NCBI GenBank assembly: GCA_945876755.1
Contig: CAMCPM010000002.1
Coordinates: forward strand, 176,254-240,253
Length of the DNA: 64,000 nucleotides
Origin: an uncultured Clostridia bacterium
Lineage (GTDB): Bacteria > Bacillota > Clostridia > Oscillospirales > Ruminococcaceae
Direction: 5' to 3'
Positions 1-9,050 of the stretch are shown here, piece by piece (the stretch's first letter is position 1; the number at the start of each line of letters is the position of its first letter). The notes beneath the pieces were generated by a model. It saw nothing but the letters and a program-made list of their open reading frames with translations. It was not told the DNA's origin and did no database searches. The translations under genes were made by a program, and so were the position numbers.

Positions 1-45
1 AATACGCATTACATAAAAATCTTAAAACCTTTTTTGAATAAGAAA

Positions 46-258
46 TCAATTTTCAATATCCTGCACCTCCGAAAAGTCAAAAACCTCTTCAATTGGAAGT
101 CCGAAATATTTTGATATTTTGTACGCCAGCACCAGCGACGCGGTGTACTTTTCACATTCCAGCGAGGTAATAGTCTGTCTTGTAACTCCTACTGCAAGAG
201 CAAGCTCTTCCTGAGAAATACGTTTTGCTTTCCGCAGCTCCTGAATTCTGGTTTTCAA
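46..258 (-). CDS. Small XRE-family helix-turn-helix transcriptional regulator (70 aa)
   Basis: MKTRIQELRKAKRISQEELALAVGVTRQTITSLECEKYTASLVLAYKISKYFGLPIEEVF is a classic small Cro/CI-type HTH; AAAGGAGG SD upstream on the minus strand. Confidence 0.93.
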   Translation of the reverse strand: MKTRIQELRKAKRISQEELALAVGVTRQTITSLECEKYTASLVLAYKISKYFGLPIEEVFDFSEVQDIEN

Positions 259-278
259 AATTTTCCTCCTTTCAATAA

Positions 279-343
279 CTTTGCAAAGCTTACTTTACAT
301 AAGTATAGCACGCTTTGCATAATTTGTCAAGCGTGCTTTGCAA
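279..343. promoter_or_regulatory. Putative operator array: four copies of CTTTGCA/CTTTACA-like motif
   Basis: CTTTGCA at ~279, ACTTTACAT at ~292, GCTTTGCAT at ~312, GCTTTGCAA at ~335; overlaps the promoter of the XRE gene. Confidence 0.5.
302..330 (-). promoter_or_regulatory. SigA-type promoter of the XRE gene (TTGACA-N17-TATACT on minus strand)
   Basis: Plus-strand TGTCAA at 325-330 and AGTATA at 302-307, 17-nt spacer. Confidence 0.75.
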
Positions 344-416
344 AAAATATTATTTTTTTAATATAAATCCTGCTGTTTCGGGCAAAATAAAGAAAAAGCA
401 GAAAGGATTGATTTTA

Positions 417-1106
417 ATGCCGCTGATAGAACTCAGAAATATCACAAAGCTTTACGGTTCCGGGGAGAGCCAGGTTGCCGCGCTTGAGGACGTTTCACTT
501 ACCATAAACCGCGGAGAATTTGTTGCAATTGCAGGAGCGTCCGGGTCGGGAAAATCCACGTTAATGAACTTGCTTGGCTGTCTGGACATACAAACTTCGG
601 GAGAATACAAGCTTGACGGAATGACTGTAAATGAGCTTTCGGATAAAAAGCTTTCGCAGATACGCAACAGGGAAATAGGATTTATCTTTCAAAGCTTTAA
701 TCTTATTTCAGGTCTGACCGCAAAAGAAAATGTAGAGCTTCCGCTGATTTACCGCGGACTTTCTTCAAATACAAGAAACGAGCTTGCAGTTCATGCGCTG
801 CAAAAGGTTTCTCTTGGCAACCGGCTTAATCATTTTCCAAGGCAGATGTCGGGCGGTCAGCAGCAGAGGGTCGCAATAGCCCGTGCAATTGCCTCCGAGC
901 CTCCGGTCATACTTGCGGACGAGCCTACCGGCAATCTTGACAGCAAATGCGGCAGAGAGGTAATGCGTATCCTTTACGACCTGAATGCGCAGGGGAAAAC
1001 CGTTATCATTATTACACACGATGACAATGTAGCTGAACAGGCGGCAAGAACAATCCGCATTTCGGACGGACATGTTATTTCTGATATAAAACGTTCCTGT
1101 GGATAA
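417..1106 (+). CDS. ABC transporter ATP-binding protein (MacB/LolD type)
   Basis: Walker A GASGSGKST, signature MSGGQQQRVAIARA, Walker B VILADEPTGNLD; ATG at 417 follows AGAAAGGATTG; the listed ORF start at 315 is a TTG upstream. Confidence 0.93.
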   Translation: MPLIELRNITKLYGSGESQVAALEDVSLTINRGEFVAIAGASGSGKSTLMNLLGCLDIQTSGEYKLDGMTVNELSDKKLSQIRNREIGFIFQSFNLISGLTAKENVELPLIYRGLSSNTRNELAVHALQKVSLGNRLNHFPRQMSGGQQQRVAIARAIASEPPVILADEPTGNLDSKCGREVMRILYDLNAQGKTVIIITHDDNVAEQAARTIRISDGHVISDIKRSCG

Positions 1107-1109
1107 AAA

Positions 1110-1143
1110 ACAGCAGCCTATGTCAAAAGACATAAGCTGTTGT
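1110..1143 (-). terminator. Intrinsic terminator of the FecR-domain operon
   Basis: ACAGCAGCcTATGTC-aaaa-GACATAaGCTGTTGT stem; T-run follows on the minus strand (TTTTTTATCC). Confidence 0.65.
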
Positions 1144-1153
1144 ATATAATCTT

Positions 1154-2905
1154 TTATCCGTAATAAGCTGTAATTGTAATATCACTTGTTATGTTTTCAA
1201 GGCTCTTGTCCCAGCCAAGGAACTTATTTCCGTTGCTGTCGGTAATAGGCCAGTATGGAGGTGCGGCAGTTTCGCCGTCCTTTACCTTGACTGAGTAGAA
1301 CTGACCGTCAATTATAAATGTTACCGTGTGGTAGTTACTGTCGGCAAAAACAGCGGTAATGGTCGTATCCATAATAATATTGTCAAGCTGTCTGTCCCAG
1401 CCTACAAATCTGTTTCCGTCATTGTCGACAGATGGTATATACGGTGGAATAACAGAGCCGCCGTGATCGGCTTCAACAGTAAATGTATCACTGCCGATAA
1501 CAAATGTAACTGTATGTACGGCGCGTTCAAGAATAGCCGTAATTGTAATATCGGAAGTAATATTTGTATATTCTTTGTCCCAGCCTTTGAAAATATAACC
1601 CTCGATATTGAGCGTTGTGGGCAGATCGGCAGATTTGCCGTGTTCAACAAGTATAGTGTTAGACTTGTTTCCGATAACAACTGTAACCGTATGCATCAGT
1701 GTTTCGTTTGTTGTTGTCTCGTCGGAAATAATTTCGCTGAACATTGCTTTGATAATTCTGTCCTCGGTAACATTTTCAAACGAACCGTCCCAGCCGATAA
1801 ATGTCAGACCTTCAATATCGGGGTCTGCCGGCTTTTCGGCATTCTGCCCGTGAAGAACCTCCTGAATAGTTTCTTCACTGTCAATAATAATGGTAACGGT
1901 ATGATAGGTATTGTTTGAAGCAGTAACAGTTGTAGTAGATTCGGTTGTGGTTGCGGGAGGAGCTGTGGTAACCACCGGAGCTGCGGTAGTCGTGTGACCG
2001 GGAAGTGTTGTTTCGGTCGGAGGAGGTGCGGTAGTTACAACAGGTTCGGCTGTCTGTATCATATCGGAATTATCAATTCCGTCGGAAGCTGTTGTTTCTG
2101 TCGGTTCTGTGACCTGCTCATCAACGGAAATACCGTCGCTGTCATCTGATTTGGTATCATAAACGGCTTTCAGTTCAGCTGCGGTGTAAGGGAAATCCTC
2201 GCCGATAATTGCGGCAATTGTGAGCAGAGTTTTCAAGTCAAATGCAGTAAGCTCGTTCAGGTCGATATCAAGGTTTAGTGCTTCAAATGAAGGACCGTCC
2301 TCAGAAACTACGCGTCCCCATTTTTTCTGTATCTGCAATTCGGCATTGTTTACCGGATTTCCGAGCGCATCGTAAAGCTGTATCTCACTGCTGCCCATAA
2401 ACGTGTATAAATCTGTATATGACATAAATTCATTGGTTGAATATGAGATCTTTGAAACGCTTTCAGCGGTAGTTATCAGCGAATCTGCTGTTCGGAGCTT
2501 AATTGAAGAGTGATCCTTATCCGCAAAATTTGCAATAACCGAACCGTTCCTTAGGAAAATCTCACCGTCGCTTTTGCCGTTGAATTCGCTCGATATCACA
2601 AGCTGAGTGTTTGCGTCGGCAACAAGATAATTCTTTTCGGAATTTTTCTTTCCCTTATAAGCAAGCGTACATGAGGATTTTTCTCCGATTGTGATGACAT
2701 CGCCGTTTTTAAGAATGTCTCCGCTTACGGGGGCGGTCACGTTATCCGAATTTGTAACGCTTACGCTTCCGTAAACCGAAGTTATGTACAGTCCGTAATC
2801 GGAAGAAAAACCTCCCGTAACGACAATTAATGTAGCAATAATTGCAATAACGGCGCAGCCTCCCAGAATAATGGGTACTTTAAAATTTCTTAAAAAATCT
2901 TTCAT
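1154..2905 (-). CDS. FecR-like domain membrane protein with Thr/Pro-rich linker and four InlB B-repeat-like (Listeria-Bacteroides) units
   Basis: N-terminal TM (VPIILGGCAVIAIIATLIVVTGG), FecR-like SVYGSVSV...GDILKNGDVITIGEKSSCTL, and four HTVTxxI...GxxFxGWDxxxxNITxDxxIxAxx units at the C-terminus; start taken as ATG at 2905. Confidence 0.75.
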   Translation of the reverse strand: MKDFLRNFKVPIILGGCAVIAIIATLIVVTGGFSSDYGLYITSVYGSVSVTNSDNVTAPVSGDILKNGDVITIGEKSSCTLAYKGKKNSEKNYLVADANTQLVISSEFNGKSDGEIFLRNGSVIANFADKDHSSIKLRTADSLITTAESVSKISYSTNEFMSYTDLYTFMGSSEIQLYDALGNPVNNAELQIQKKWGRVVSEDGPSFEALNLDIDLNELTAFDLKTLLTIAAIIGEDFPYTAAELKAVYDTKSDDSDGISVDEQVTEPTETTASDGIDNSDMIQTAEPVVTTAPPPTETTLPGHTTTAAPVVTTAPPATTTESTTTVTASNNTYHTVTIIIDSEETIQEVLHGQNAEKPADPDIEGLTFIGWDGSFENVTEDRIIKAMFSEIISDETTTNETLMHTVTVVIGNKSNTILVEHGKSADLPTTLNIEGYIFKGWDKEYTNITSDITITAILERAVHTVTFVIGSDTFTVEADHGGSVIPPYIPSVDNDGNRFVGWDRQLDNIIMDTTITAVFADSNYHTVTFIIDGQFYSVKVKDGETAAPPYWPITDSNGNKFLGWDKSLENITSDITITAYYG

Positions 2906-2912
2906 GGCAATC

Positions 2913-2935
2913 AAAGCCGGAAACGGCTTTTCTCC
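2913..2935 (-). promoter_or_regulatory. SD-hairpin element: AGGAGA followed by 7-bp stem AAAGCCG-TTTC-CGGCTTT before the ATG at 2905
   Basis: Minus-strand CTGAAAGGAGAAAAGCCGTTTCCGGCTTTGATTGCCATG read directly. Confidence 0.5.
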
Positions 2936-2942
2936 TTTCAGT

Positions 2943-4025
2943 TTAATCTTGTATTGCGGAAGAGCTTCCTGTAACGGAGCTTTCCGGCTCTTCGGTAAAC
3001 CAGTCGTCATAGTCATCGGTGCCGGTGTTTGAGTTTCCGGTCAATTCCCACCATTTAACTCCCGAATATGTCGTGTATTCATGAGTCTGCTGAGTCGTTC
3101 TCAGGGTATCGAATGATGATGTTTCCGGTTCGGGTTCAGTTACGGGAACTGTTGTTGAAGTTGTTTCCGAAACGGTTGTTGTGACAGCTGGAGAGCTTTC
3201 TGTTGTTTCTGTGGAAGCCTCTGTCATTGTTTCAAGCCTGCGCTGTTCGTCTTTCACGGCTTTATATGCCAGATTTATTTCTTCTGCCGAGTATGCAAGC
3301 TTGGTTTCCGTACCTGCTTTTATCAGTTCGCCGAGAGTTGTGCTGCTTAACGAAAGCAGGTCAAAGCTGTAATTAAGATAGCCGTACTTGCAAAGCTTTT
3401 CCGAGGTCAGCATCTGTGCTCCTGTGCGTTCCATAAGTATCATAGGCAGGTCAAACGGCTGCTTGTCTATATCGTAAAGCTGCAGCGTTACTGTTCCGTC
3501 AAAGTTCTGAACTTCGGTAACCATTACATTTTCGTACCCCATGTATTCGCTTTTCAAATCAAATGAAGCACGGAAAACAGTTCCGCGCACCGAAACGGTG
3601 CTGTTTGGGGTCTTGAGAACAAAGGACGCATTTTTTTTCAGCTCGTTGTTGAGCTGGCAAATTGCAGAGCCTTTAGTAAGATTTACCGAAATATCGCCTT
3701 TGGAAGCAGTATCGGTAAAATATATGTACAGCGAAGAATCAGGCTCGACAGTGACATATTTGTCATCGTCAATACTGATCCTGAGAGTGCAGTTTTTGTC
3801 AGTGGTGATAACGTCGCCGCTTTTAAGTCTGGAGTTAAGGTCTGCATTATATTTTTTTCCGTCCCTGCTGATATAAGCGCTGCCTTTAATGCTTGTGACA
3901 ATAAGCTGCCTTGTTACATCTCCGCCGAAGTATAAGCTGATGACAACAGCGCCTGCAAGTATCATAAGTATAGTTATCAAGCCTATTAAAATAAGCTTTA
4001 GATTTTCAGAAAGGATTTTTATCAA
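2943..4025 (-). CDS. FecR-domain membrane protein
   Basis: TM segment then FecR-type sequence SIKGSAYISRDGKKYNADLNSRLKSGDVITTDKNCTLRI...TPNSTVSVRGTVFRASFD; likely TTG start at 4025 preceded by AAAGGTGG (annotated ATG at 4100 lacks an SD). Confidence 0.75.
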   Translation of the reverse strand: MIKILSENLKLILIGLITILMILAGAVVISLYFGGDVTRQLIVTSIKGSAYISRDGKKYNADLNSRLKSGDVITTDKNCTLRISIDDDKYVTVEPDSSLYIYFTDTASKGDISVNLTKGSAICQLNNELKKNASFVLKTPNSTVSVRGTVFRASFDLKSEYMGYENVMVTEVQNFDGTVTLQLYDIDKQPFDLPMILMERTGAQMLTSEKLCKYGYLNYSFDLLSLSSTTLGELIKAGTETKLAYSAEEINLAYKAVKDEQRRLETMTEASTETTESSPAVTTTVSETTSTTVPVTEPEPETSSFDTLRTTQQTHEYTTYSGVKWWELTGNSNTGTDDYDDWFTEEPESSVTGSSSAIQD

Positions 4026-4199
4026 GGCACAGCCACCTTTCCATACCGATGTGTATACATAACTATTATACATTATATCACATAACCTGCTTTTTGTCAA
4101 AGCATTTTGTCGATTTTCAGCAAATCATCACAATTGACGTTTTGGGAAATATATGCTATAATTTTCTAACTGAAGTAATACTGAAAGGGAAATATTTGT

Positions 4200-4868
4200 A
4201 TGAGCAGTGTAGTAACTTATAAATATATAAAACAAAATCCTGATATACACACATATATAAAGAATGCCGATGCAGCTGTTGAGGTGCAGGGATATACCGA
4301 GCATTCCTTTGCTCATGTAGAGAAAACGGCAGTCTCTGTCGAAATGATTTTGTCAACGCTGAATTACGGAGAAAGAACTGTCGAACTTGGAAAAATCGCA
4401 GCGTATCTTCACGATATCGGAAACGTCATAAACCGTGTTGACCATGCTCAAAGCGGAGCTGTAATGGCTTTCCGCCTGCTTGATAATCTTAATATGCCGG
4501 CAGACGAAATATGCGCTATAATTTCAGCAATCGGAAATCACGATGAGTCCACGGCACAGCCTATCAACGCAATTTCTGCGGCGCTTATCATAGCTGATAA
4601 AACCGACGTCCGCAGAAGCCGTGTAAGAAACGCCGATATGATGAGCTTTGACATACACGACAGAGTGAACTATGCCGTAGAAAAATCCGAGCTGTTTTTC
4701 AGTGAGGATAAAACTGCGATAATTCTCGAACTTGAAATTGACAATAATATTTCGTCAGTTATGGAATATTTTGAAATTTTCCTTCAGCGTATGCTTCTTT
4801 GCAAGCGTTCTGCGGAATTCCTCGGAGTGAAATTCAAGCTTCGTATAAACGGCAGCTATATTATTTAA
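4200..4868 (+). CDS. HD-domain phosphohydrolase
   Basis: H...AAYLHDIGNV...GNHDES...IIADKTDVRRSRVR motif set of HD proteins. Confidence 0.85.
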   Translation: MSSVVTYKYIKQNPDIHTYIKNADAAVEVQGYTEHSFAHVEKTAVSVEMILSTLNYGERTVELGKIAAYLHDIGNVINRVDHAQSGAVMAFRLLDNLNMPADEICAIISAIGNHDESTAQPINAISAALIIADKTDVRRSRVRNADMMSFDIHDRVNYAVEKSELFFSEDKTAIILELEIDNNISSVMEYFEIFLQRMLLCKRSAEFLGVKFKLRINGSYII

Positions 4869-5671
4869 CCCATGCCGTAGGTCTGAACAACTTCAAACAG
4901 CTCGCTTCGGAGAATATCATCGGGAGTAACTATCAGACCTTGATTTGAGTCTATGTCATAGCCGTGGGCAGCGTAGGCAAGCCATACAAGATGAGCGCAC
5001 TGAGTTCCTGCCGCAAGTTCAAGCTCACTGTATTTTGCAGGAAATATCCCGATAGTGGCTTTATAGGGGATGTTGCATAAATGATCCATTGCGGAGCGTG
5101 CTATTTCGGCACGCTCTTTTTTTGAAACGCCTTTCAGCCTGAGCACCGCAAAGTTCGGATAATGCGTCCACTTGCTAATGTCCTGAGTTTTGGAATTTTT
5201 TCCGATAACGACTGCTTCAAGAGTAATTCCGTTTTCGGCGTCAACGACTATGGCGGCATGACCGTTCCGCCAGCTTAAAACGTGGGAGGAATTTGTAATA
5301 AGTATATCGCCGTCCTCAAGAGGAGCAAGGATTATCGGACTGTTCTCGACTCGTTCTTCAAATGAAACAGGGGAGTTCATACGGCAGGTGAAATCAACGC
5401 CGGCATAGCGGCTGTTCTGATATTCCAGAAGCTTATTCGGGTTTTCAATAGCGTTTACAGCCGACCTGCCGAGTCCGGTCTGGTTGTAAATAAAGCGGTA
5501 ATCTTCATCGGAATAATTTTCACGGCTTTTCAGCAAGATATAAGATAGATCTGCCCTTTTATAAAGCGGAGGAGTATACGCCAGAGGCTCAATATAAAAA
5601 AGCGACGCCATGTATGTGGAAATTATTCCATATATAATACAAATCAGAAATACAATTTTTTTCATTGACAT
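4865..5671 (-). CDS. YiiX/NlpC-P60-like permuted papain-fold peptidase, membrane-anchored
   Basis: GDILITNSSHVLSWRNGHAAIVVD ... GTQCAHLVWLAY arrangement with N-terminal hydrophobic segment. Confidence 0.65.
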   Translation of the reverse strand: MSMKKIVFLICIIYGIISTYMASLFYIEPLAYTPPLYKRADLSYILLKSRENYSDEDYRFIYNQTGLGRSAVNAIENPNKLLEYQNSRYAGVDFTCRMNSPVSFEERVENSPIILAPLEDGDILITNSSHVLSWRNGHAAIVVDAENGITLEAVVIGKNSKTQDISKWTHYPNFAVLRLKGVSKKERAEIARSAMDHLCNIPYKATIGIFPAKYSELELAAGTQCAHLVWLAYAAHGYDIDSNQGLIVTPDDILRSELFEVVQTYGMG

Positions 5672-5729
5672 TTCTCCAAGTTCCTGCGTAAAAATATATT
5701 TATATTATCTGTATTTGAAGCAAAAAAAT

Positions 5730-5754
5730 CCCCGGAAAGAATATTCTTCCCGGG
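5730..5754 (-). terminator. Intrinsic terminator after spoIVA
   Basis: Minus-strand CCCGGGAAGAATATTCTTTCCGGGGATTTTTTT. Confidence 0.6.
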
Positions 5755-5761
5755 TCTTGCA

Positions 5762-7240
5762 TTAAAGTATAAAGCAGATAAGTCCGCCGCAGCCCTCGTT
5801 GATAATGCGCTCCAGCGTTTCCTGCAATTTTAGGCGGGCGTCAACAGGCATACGGTAAAGCTTGTTGTGCAGTCCTTCGTTTACAAGCTCGTGCAGGGAT
5901 TTTCCGAAAATGTTTGATTCCCAGATTTTCTGGGGACTTTCCTCAAACTCTTTCAGCAGGTACATGACAAGCTCCTCGGATTGCTTTTCCGAACCGACAA
6001 TAGGACTTACCTCGGTCACGATATCTGCCTTCATCATATGGATAGACGGAGCAGACGCTTTCAGGCGGACTCCGTATTTTCCGCCCTGCTTCACGATCTC
6101 AGGCTCTTCGAGAGAAAGCTCGTCGATAGTAGGCATTACAATGCCGTAGCCTGTCGCTTCGACTTCGGAAAGAGCATTTTCGATTTTTTCATACTTTTTC
6201 TTAACAGCAGTCAAATCTTTAAGCAGCGGCATAAGGTCGCTTTCGCCGTTTATCTCTATTCCTGTTTCCTCGCCAAGTATTTTAAAGAAAAGATTGCTTT
6301 GCAGGTCAACGCATATTTCGGCGCTGCCTTTTCCAAGATCTATGCCGGAAATCAATGCACGGCTTATGTTTTCGCAGTCTGAAATACTGTCCGCAACACC
6401 GTCTATGTCACGGACGTACCTGACGTTTTCCGCAGCTGCACGGATACTGTCAAAAACGTTGCTTTTAAGCCAGTGTCCCTTTGCAAGACCTGTTATCCAC
6501 TTTGGCATACAGATATTGATCTCCTTAACGGGAAATGCGTAAAGTACCTGCTTTAATATACTGTTAATGCTTTCCTCGTCAAGATCAACGCAGTTTACGG
6601 GAATTACGGGCGTTTTATATTTTTCCGAAAGTTCAGAAGCAAGCCTTTTTGCCTCCGCCGAGTCGGGATAAACACAGTTAAGAAGCACCACAAACGGCTT
6701 GTTTATGGAATTGAGTTCGTTTATCACACGCTGTTCGGCTTCTTCGTATTCTTCTCTCGGGATATCGGAAATGCTGCCGTCGGTAGTTATCACCAGTCCT
6801 ATCGTGGAATGGTCCTGAATGACCTTTCGTGTTCCGACTTCTGCTGCCATAGCAAACGGTATCTCCTCCTCAAACCAAGGAGTAATTACCATTCTCGGAG
6901 CCTCGTTTTCGATATATCCTATTGCGCTTGGTACGATATATCCCACGCAGTCTATCATTCTTACATTGAAGCGAGCCTTGTCGCCGATGGTTACTTCAAC
7001 CGCTTCTTCGGGAATAAATTTCGGCTCGGTAGTCATAATGGTTTTTCCCGCTGCCGACTGTGGAAGCTCGTCAACGGCACGCTCACGCCTGTAATCGCTT
7101 GAAATATTCGGGATAACAAGCTGTTCCATAAATTTTTTGATAAAGGTTGACTTTCCCGTGCGGACGGGTCCCACAACACCGATATAAATATCGCCGTCGG
7201 TACGTTTCGCTATATCGCAGTAAATATCATTGTTTGTCAT
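5762..7240 (-). CDS. spoIVA: Stage IV sporulation protein A (spore coat morphogenetic ATPase)
   Basis: IYIGVVGPVRTGKSTFIKKFMEQLVIPNI, full length 492 aa, conserved C-terminus GGLICFIL. Confidence 0.97.
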   Translation of the reverse strand: MTNNDIYCDIAKRTDGDIYIGVVGPVRTGKSTFIKKFMEQLVIPNISSDYRRERAVDELPQSAAGKTIMTTEPKFIPEEAVEVTIGDKARFNVRMIDCVGYIVPSAIGYIENEAPRMVITPWFEEEIPFAMAAEVGTRKVIQDHSTIGLVITTDGSISDIPREEYEEAEQRVINELNSINKPFVVLLNCVYPDSAEAKRLASELSEKYKTPVIPVNCVDLDEESINSILKQVLYAFPVKEINICMPKWITGLAKGHWLKSNVFDSIRAAAENVRYVRDIDGVADSISDCENISRALISGIDLGKGSAEICVDLQSNLFFKILGEETGIEINGESDLMPLLKDLTAVKKKYEKIENALSEVEATGYGIVMPTIDELSLEEPEIVKQGGKYGVRLKASAPSIHMMKADIVTEVSPIVGSEKQSEELVMYLLKEFEESPQKIWESNIFGKSLHELVNEGLHNKLYRMPVDARLKLQETLERIINEGCGGLICFIL

Positions 7241-7265
7241 TACGGTATACCTCCATTAAACTTTT

Positions 7266-8816
7266 TTAAACAATCGGAATAAGTATCATTCCGCTGCCTG
7301 AAACCATATCGTCCTCAATTTCATTTTCCTCCATAATTGCCGAAACGGAGGTGCCGTATTTTTTTGCGATTTCCCATAAATCTTCGCTTTCATCGGTAAA
7401 ATAAAGCTTTAATGCATAGCTGCTGTTACGGTTCAGCGGCTCGGATTCGTCAATGTTAATTTCGGTAATCCCGTTAAGATTTACACTGTCGGAAACAGTA
7501 CCGTTTATTTTGATTTCCGCCTTGGCTTCAACGCTGCTGTCCGAAGCAAGATTATATGAGCAGGAAACGGGGGTAAGCTTGAATTCCGCAGTTGAGCTGT
7601 CTGTTATGCCTTCTGCCGGAACCGAAACTGTAAAGGGTTCTTCCTTTTCAATAACCACAGGAGTGCCCTCGCTGTTTTTGGCCATGACTGTATAGGAAGC
7701 GCTGCCGTTGATGAGCATCTGACCGTTTTCCGGGTCGGGTCTTGAGTTAACCCCGTTTATTACGCACCATACGTCGTAAATGCAGTCAAGACCTCCGTCG
7801 GGGTAGTCAAGAGAGCCTTTTACCACAAACGATGAATTGACCTGCTGCGGCGGAAGCTCAATTTTTACATCGGATTTCAAGCTGTCGGTTTTGTACACAG
7901 TTGAATACTCGTCAACAGCCAGATCGGCGGAAGATGTACGGTGTGCCGAACAGGTGATAAGAATTGCAAGAGTACATTCCGCAAGCTTGGAGTTTCCGTC
8001 ACCGTCGGAACGAGGTTCTATATCACAGGAAACAACCTCGGCGTTCACCGAGCAGGAGTGCCTTTCGTCTATGCCCTCCATGTCGATTATCTGCGAAAAT
8101 GGCAGAGTAAACTGCATTGCTTCCATACCGTCAGCGCCGTCCTTTTCACAGCTGTAAAGCATATTAATGTATACCTCGCCCTTTGCGATAAGCTTGTTGG
8201 CGATAACTTTTTTGTCGTTTGAAGCAACCACGGCGCTGCTGCGCAGAATGTTTATTATCGGCGGCTTTGAAAGTCCCAAATCAAATTCCTCATTGACGGT
8301 GATGCGTTTAGTAGCGTAAAGTCTGTTTGAAGGGTATGTCACGGGTATTTTTTTAAGCTGTATTCCTCCGCCGAATGCGTCGCAGACTATTTCCTTTTTG
8401 CTGAGGTCGGAAACCTTGATTTTTATTGTTACCGCACCGCGGATATCGAGCCTGCGCTGATTTACCGCACGGCAGTTTATATAGTCGGTCTGAGGAGCGA
8501 TGCATACTCTCGGGTCGCTGCACGTCCTGCCAAGATCAACAGTTTTGGTATATGTAAGCTTCTGGTCAACGGACTGAACGGCACTGCTGTTTTCACTGCA
8601 ATAAAGTATTCTTACGCACACCTGCATTTCATATGTAAGCCTGTCTCCGTTTGTGCTGTACGACAGAATTGACGGTACTGTAATGCACTTCAGTATCTTG
8701 AATATCTCCGGATAATAATCGGGCAGTACATAATCAAGCTCGATTGACTGCTCCTGAGTGCCGTCAAAAATCAGCTCGGATGATGTTATTTCTTCTCTGT
8801 TGACTTTGAGATCCAT
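7266..8816 (-). CDS. sipL: DUF3794 + LysM protein, SipL/SpoVID-like SpoIVA partner
   Basis: ELDYVLPDYYPEIFKILKC DUF3794-type repeats and C-terminal LysM (EDLWEIAKKYGTSVSAIMEENEIEDDMVSGSGMILIPIV); adjacent to spoIVA. Confidence 0.85.
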   Translation of the reverse strand: MDLKVNREEITSSELIFDGTQEQSIELDYVLPDYYPEIFKILKCITVPSILSYSTNGDRLTYEMQVCVRILYCSENSSAVQSVDQKLTYTKTVDLGRTCSDPRVCIAPQTDYINCRAVNQRRLDIRGAVTIKIKVSDLSKKEIVCDAFGGGIQLKKIPVTYPSNRLYATKRITVNEEFDLGLSKPPIINILRSSAVVASNDKKVIANKLIAKGEVYINMLYSCEKDGADGMEAMQFTLPFSQIIDMEGIDERHSCSVNAEVVSCDIEPRSDGDGNSKLAECTLAILITCSAHRTSSADLAVDEYSTVYKTDSLKSDVKIELPPQQVNSSFVVKGSLDYPDGGLDCIYDVWCVINGVNSRPDPENGQMLINGSASYTVMAKNSEGTPVVIEKEEPFTVSVPAEGITDSSTAEFKLTPVSCSYNLASDSSVEAKAEIKINGTVSDSVNLNGITEINIDESEPLNRNSSYALKLYFTDESEDLWEIAKKYGTSVSAIMEENEIEDDMVSGSGMILIPIV

Positions 8817-9050
8817 ATATATTCCTCCTTGTATTGCGTGTTTGTCACAGCTGCTGAAAAACGCTGACCATTAAAAGGCTGCTTCGCATTAATCAGCTTT
8901 TTTCTTAACACATTATATTTACTTGGCAGAGCTTGTATGCCTGTAAATTTACTTTAATTATGAATAAAAAGTTAAAATTTGCAAACCCCTTGCAATTTTT
9001 ATGTATATGTTGTACAATGTAATCAATTACATAGCAAAGGAGTTTTGTTC

